NCBI GenBank assembly: GCA_000934385.1
Contig: KN880785.1
Location: 1 to 20,790 of the forward strand
From: Cylindrobasidium torrendii FP15055 ss-10
Lineage: Eukaryota; Basidiomycota; Agaricomycetes; Agaricales; Physalacriaceae
Direction: 5' to 3'
Length of the DNA stretch: 20,790 nt
In this document: positions 17,571 to 20,790 of the stretch, piece after piece
How positions within the stretch are numbered: position 1 is the stretch's first letter
Layout of the letters: each line of letters begins with the position of its first letter
Translations under genes and position numbers: made by a program
The notes under the pieces: model-generated
The model's database searches: none
What the model was told of the DNA's origin: nothing
Seen by the model: the letters and a program-made list of their open reading frames with translations, nothing else

Positions 17571-20200
17571 ATGCCAAAGAGTGCGAAAAAGCGGAAAGCC
17601 AAGGCGGCTGACTTCAGCGTACGGTCCATCTGCAATTTTCTGCACGTAGAGACTGACTGTCCTTGTAGAAAACCAAGCTCAAGCTCGGAAAGGGCAAACA
17701 ACTAGCAAGCAATGCGATCGACACTTCCTACAAAGCACGGTGTAATGGAATTTATGACCCTTGGACGTGTCGTGGACTTATTCCGCATACTTAGCAATTG
17801 CACTCCCATCCCAAAGCATCACCAAAGACAAGGACTGGGAGGCCCCAACCACAAAACGGCGTCTCACATTCGAAGAGCTCATAGCGCATTCAAAGCATTA
17901 TTCTGCTGGGACACGCAAAGGTGCGCGACTAGGCTCTGGATTGGATTCATCTCATACTTCTCTAGATGCCATTCTTGGCTTCCAAGAGCTCTTTACTGCC
18001 CATCCTGAAATCATTTCATCTTCATTGACCACCCTGTTCTTGTCATGCAACCGGTTAATTGGCGATGAGGTTGGTCGCATTCTCCAAAACCAGCGCCCCC
18101 GATTCAAACATGACCTTGCAGGATGCTAGTGTACGCAAGGTCTTGCTCTCATTCTTCTCGTTCCTCTTGCCCCGCATATCGAAGGTACGCTGCACTCTTT
18201 ACAAACTGATTTATTCATCTGACATTCATTTAGGACCAACTCTCCCCACATGCCCAATCCCTCCTTCTTTTCGCTACATCTGCCCAAACACATATTTTCC
18301 CTGAAATCCGTGTAGACGCGGTCAGATTCTTGGACCTCCTCCTCGAGCACGTCCCCGATGCAGTCGTCGCCGGTTGGAATGAAAGTGGCAATCAGACTGG
18401 AAAAAGAGTTCTCGAGGGATACCTGGGCCTCCTCAATGCTGGAACCAAATACGGGGAACATGATGGCCCATTGAAGGCGACCTCCACTGCCAGTGTAGTC
18501 CTAACGCCCGCCGTATGTGATGTTCTCAAGTCCTTCCATGTTTGCTCACAATATTTCTAGTCCAAATTGGTAGTCACTCGGTCGCTGTCGACATTCATCC
18601 GTACGGCCATATCATCTACGACAGTAGGCGACAGCCCTCGATGGTTCTTCGCTAGCTCCTTCGCTTCGAGCGAAGCGTTTAATAATTTCGACCGCCTGCT
18701 GCTCTCTTCCGACACTGCCCCTTCAAGACAATGGCAAGAGACATACGACGACGAGACCGCAAACGAGGACTTTGTGATGAATAGTCCTCCTACAGACGTG
18801 TCAGACAACGCAGCCTTCCTCGACAAGCTTTTATCCACATCGCATATCGGAGAAGACTCATCATCACCTACTGGCTTTCTGAATGTGGGCATCCCTTCGG
18901 CTTGGTCAAGAAAAAAAAGACTGATCCTGTTTCGTAGCATCTAGCACAAGTGTTACATTCGACATTGGTGTCGACGTTCCTCGACTGCTCTGCTACTGTT
19001 TTCTCACCAGCAGGAAACCCTCCTGACACCGAACTCCAGTTGGTTCTCGCTGTCGGCGAGATCGCGCGTGCCATATATGGCGAAATTTTGCAGGACACAG
19101 TAACTTCGGTGAGCGCAAGACTCTCAAGGATCGAATATTATCTGAACGCATATAGGGCAAGGGAAAAGGAAAACAGTCCACCTGTTTAGAAGAGCTTTCG
19201 GCGTTGTTAGGACATATGGGCCCTTTCTTCCCCTTCACACCGAGTGGTCGACGTGATATCAAGGTTAGTTGCTACAGACTCGAAATTCGTCAAAGCACTG
19301 ACATTTTATAGATTGAACAACCCTTGCAGGAGTTGAACATCATTTACTGTGAACTTTCATCTTTACTGCTTTCTGCCGAACAAAGCAATGAACGTGTGCC
19401 TTCCCGCAAGGCCAAAATCACTCGCATCGACGCTGTCCGCGATTTTGTGCTTCGTTCATTGGGTGATAAAAACTCCCCCTCAGCACCCCAGGCCTTCACA
19501 GCCGCGACATACACAGCGCTCCTACCCACGATATGGACGCTCATTACCGCATCCCGTTCAGGACAAAGCAACGACGTTTTAAACGCCGTCGTATCTCACG
19601 CAATCAGCCTCTCAGCAAAGTCAGCGCTTAAGCGGCCTGCCACCGACTTCGTCGCCCGGCTCATTCTCCTGGACACCAACACATACTACCGCGGCCATGT
19701 CCGTCTGTCCAAAGTAGCTTCGCATCCTCCCCTTGGCGCATTCGTGGAGGAGCTTCCAAAAGCATTGTGGGAGGTCGGAAGCAGCAACCTCGAATTATCA
19801 GAGGTGTGTCTCTTTGTTCCGTACCAACCATGCCTCGACACTCACGCCGTCAACAGGTCATCCTCCGGTTCCTCCTGCGTTTCCTCCAATGCACTCCACG
19901 CAGCACGCCTGAATCCGTATGTACAATCCATCTCATCTCCCTCTCTTCTCTTCATTCATTCGCCTTGCTTTGTAGCTCCTCGTGTCGCTTCGCTCACGAC
20001 TGGTGCCCTACTTTGCGGTCGTGCATCCCACGAGGGGGACCCTCCCTGGGCCGTACGCCAAGATACCAAGTTCGTCGCCGCCGAAGAGGCTGGCGTTGGA
20101 CGTGGCGGCGACGTTGGGGGTCGCTGGGGATGTTGTGGATCAAGCGATTGAAGCCAGTAACGATGGGGCGTATTGGTGTGCGATAAAACAGCTTTCATGA
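17571..20200 (+). CDS. IPI1: Pre-rRNA-processing protein Ipi1 (Rix1 complex; TEX10 homologue)
   Basis: Ipi1 works with Rix1 and Ipi3 in late 60S subunit maturation and ITS2 processing in the nucleus. Twelve exons: 17571-17618, 17669-17741, 17795-17920, 17966-18069, 18122-18184, 18234-18512, 18561-18884, 18938-19108, 19156-19263, 19312-19803, 19857-19916, 19976-20200; they join to 690 aa, longer than yeast Ipi1 (334 aa as I recall) and nearer to animal TEX10. The N-terminus MPKSAKKRKAKAADFS, then KLKLGKGK, NAIDTSYKARSIALPSQSI, is a strong family signature. HEAT/ARM-like helices follow: DAILGFQELF, DASVRKVLLSFFSFLLPRI and FPEIRVDAVRFLDLLLEHVPD (Ipi1 N-terminal domain, ~70-200). The C-terminal half is also helical repeat-like. 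The donor of intron 8 is ambiguous between GTAACT (19101) and GTGAGC (19109); both keep the frame. Confidence 0.93.
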
Positions 20201-20790
20201 TAGCATCGACTATTGACTGTACTAAGTATGATATGTGGGACTATGTATGTATGCAGAATCCCTAGCCGGTTGGATTGCACAGCCAAACAGATTCCAGATG
20301 GACTTTTCCATTCGACAATGAGGGCACTCGTCAACCGCGGACGACGAACCACGCTGGGCTGGAGCATCCTTGTCATGGCAGCCTGGCTGGTCAGCCGGTC
20401 AACGTTCAACTCTAAAGCGAGCAGATGGAAACAGGCGCGGAATGGCGACGATCAAAGCTGGTATTGGCTGGGGTTGATCCTGGGTTGAACCAACGAGAAA
20501 TCGACCAGGCCACGAAAGGAACCCTGCTGGATGGGACTGGGTTAAGACTGCAGCTGAAATGAGGATGAGCTATTTTTTGTGGATTATTTTTACACACATT
20601 TTGCACTCGAATTGGGAGTTGGCAAGCTGCGCTTGTGACTTATTGCTGTTTGCAAAATAGTTGGCGAGATCGGGGCGCGATCAAAAAATCGTGATTTCGA
20701 GCTCGATCTTCCGCGAGCGATAGCGCTGCGAGTTTTGAGGCGCCGGAGGAAAGCTTAGTATCGTCGGATAGCTGCAGACGATGCGCAGGG
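20201..20790. other. Right-end stretch with no supported gene
   Basis: About 590 bp. The left part is the likely IPI1 3' untranslated region. Open frames here are short and lack motifs. The last 150 bp are rich in CGATC-type words and may be the edge of a neighbour's upstream region, but nothing can be assigned. Confidence 0.5.

Overview
This window is an intron-dense fungal nuclear segment, most likely from a basidiomycete (Agaricomycete-like). Every protein gene I could rebuild is cut by introns of about 45-60 nt with GT...AG ends, the GC content is balanced, and the gene families are typical fungal housekeeping and cell-surface families. I rebuilt splice sites by hand from frame continuity and remembered family motifs. 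No transcript data or database search was used. The species cannot be named from this sequence.

Layout, left to right. 496-2968 (-) encodes a secreted, probably GPI-anchored phospholipase B/lysophospholipase with ten exons. 3203-4836 (-) encodes an Ngl-type exonuclease of the CCR4/EEP nuclease family. 5022-9180 (+) encodes a large M16 zinc metalloprotease with 19 exons and a likely mitochondrial presequence. 9510-9583 (+) is a tRNA-Val(AAC). 9711-10077 is a 367-bp non-autonomous DNA transposon (MITE) with 41-bp terminal inverted repeats and TA flanks. 10600-12061 (-) encodes an unidentified four-transmembrane protein. 12248-13197 (+) encodes a FAM192A/Fyv6-type nuclear protein. 13558-15667 (+) encodes a NudE homologue (dynein/LIS1 pathway). 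16340-17487 (-) encodes a NUFIP1/Rsa1-type snoRNP assembly factor. 17571-20200 (+) encodes the pre-rRNA processing factor Ipi1. The last ~590 bp show no gene I can support.

Three gene pairs are head-to-head with short shared promoters: 185 bp (nuclease/M16 protease), 186 bp (4-TM protein/FAM192A) and 83 bp (NUFIP1/IPI1). The last pair joins two ribosome-biogenesis factors. The Ngl-type nuclease may also act on rRNA, by analogy with yeast Ngl2. The rest is a mix of unrelated housekeeping functions and does not form a gene cluster or operon-like system.

I found no CRISPR array, toxin system, viral remnant or obvious new multi-gene system. The points most worth checking are the MITE, several micro-exons (13, 18, 22 and 30 nt), one GC-AG intron, a stop-free 45-nt intron that splits the catalytic GDFN motif of the nuclease, a possible dual-targeting start in the M16 protease, and the 83-bp bidirectional promoter with a 12-bp palindrome.
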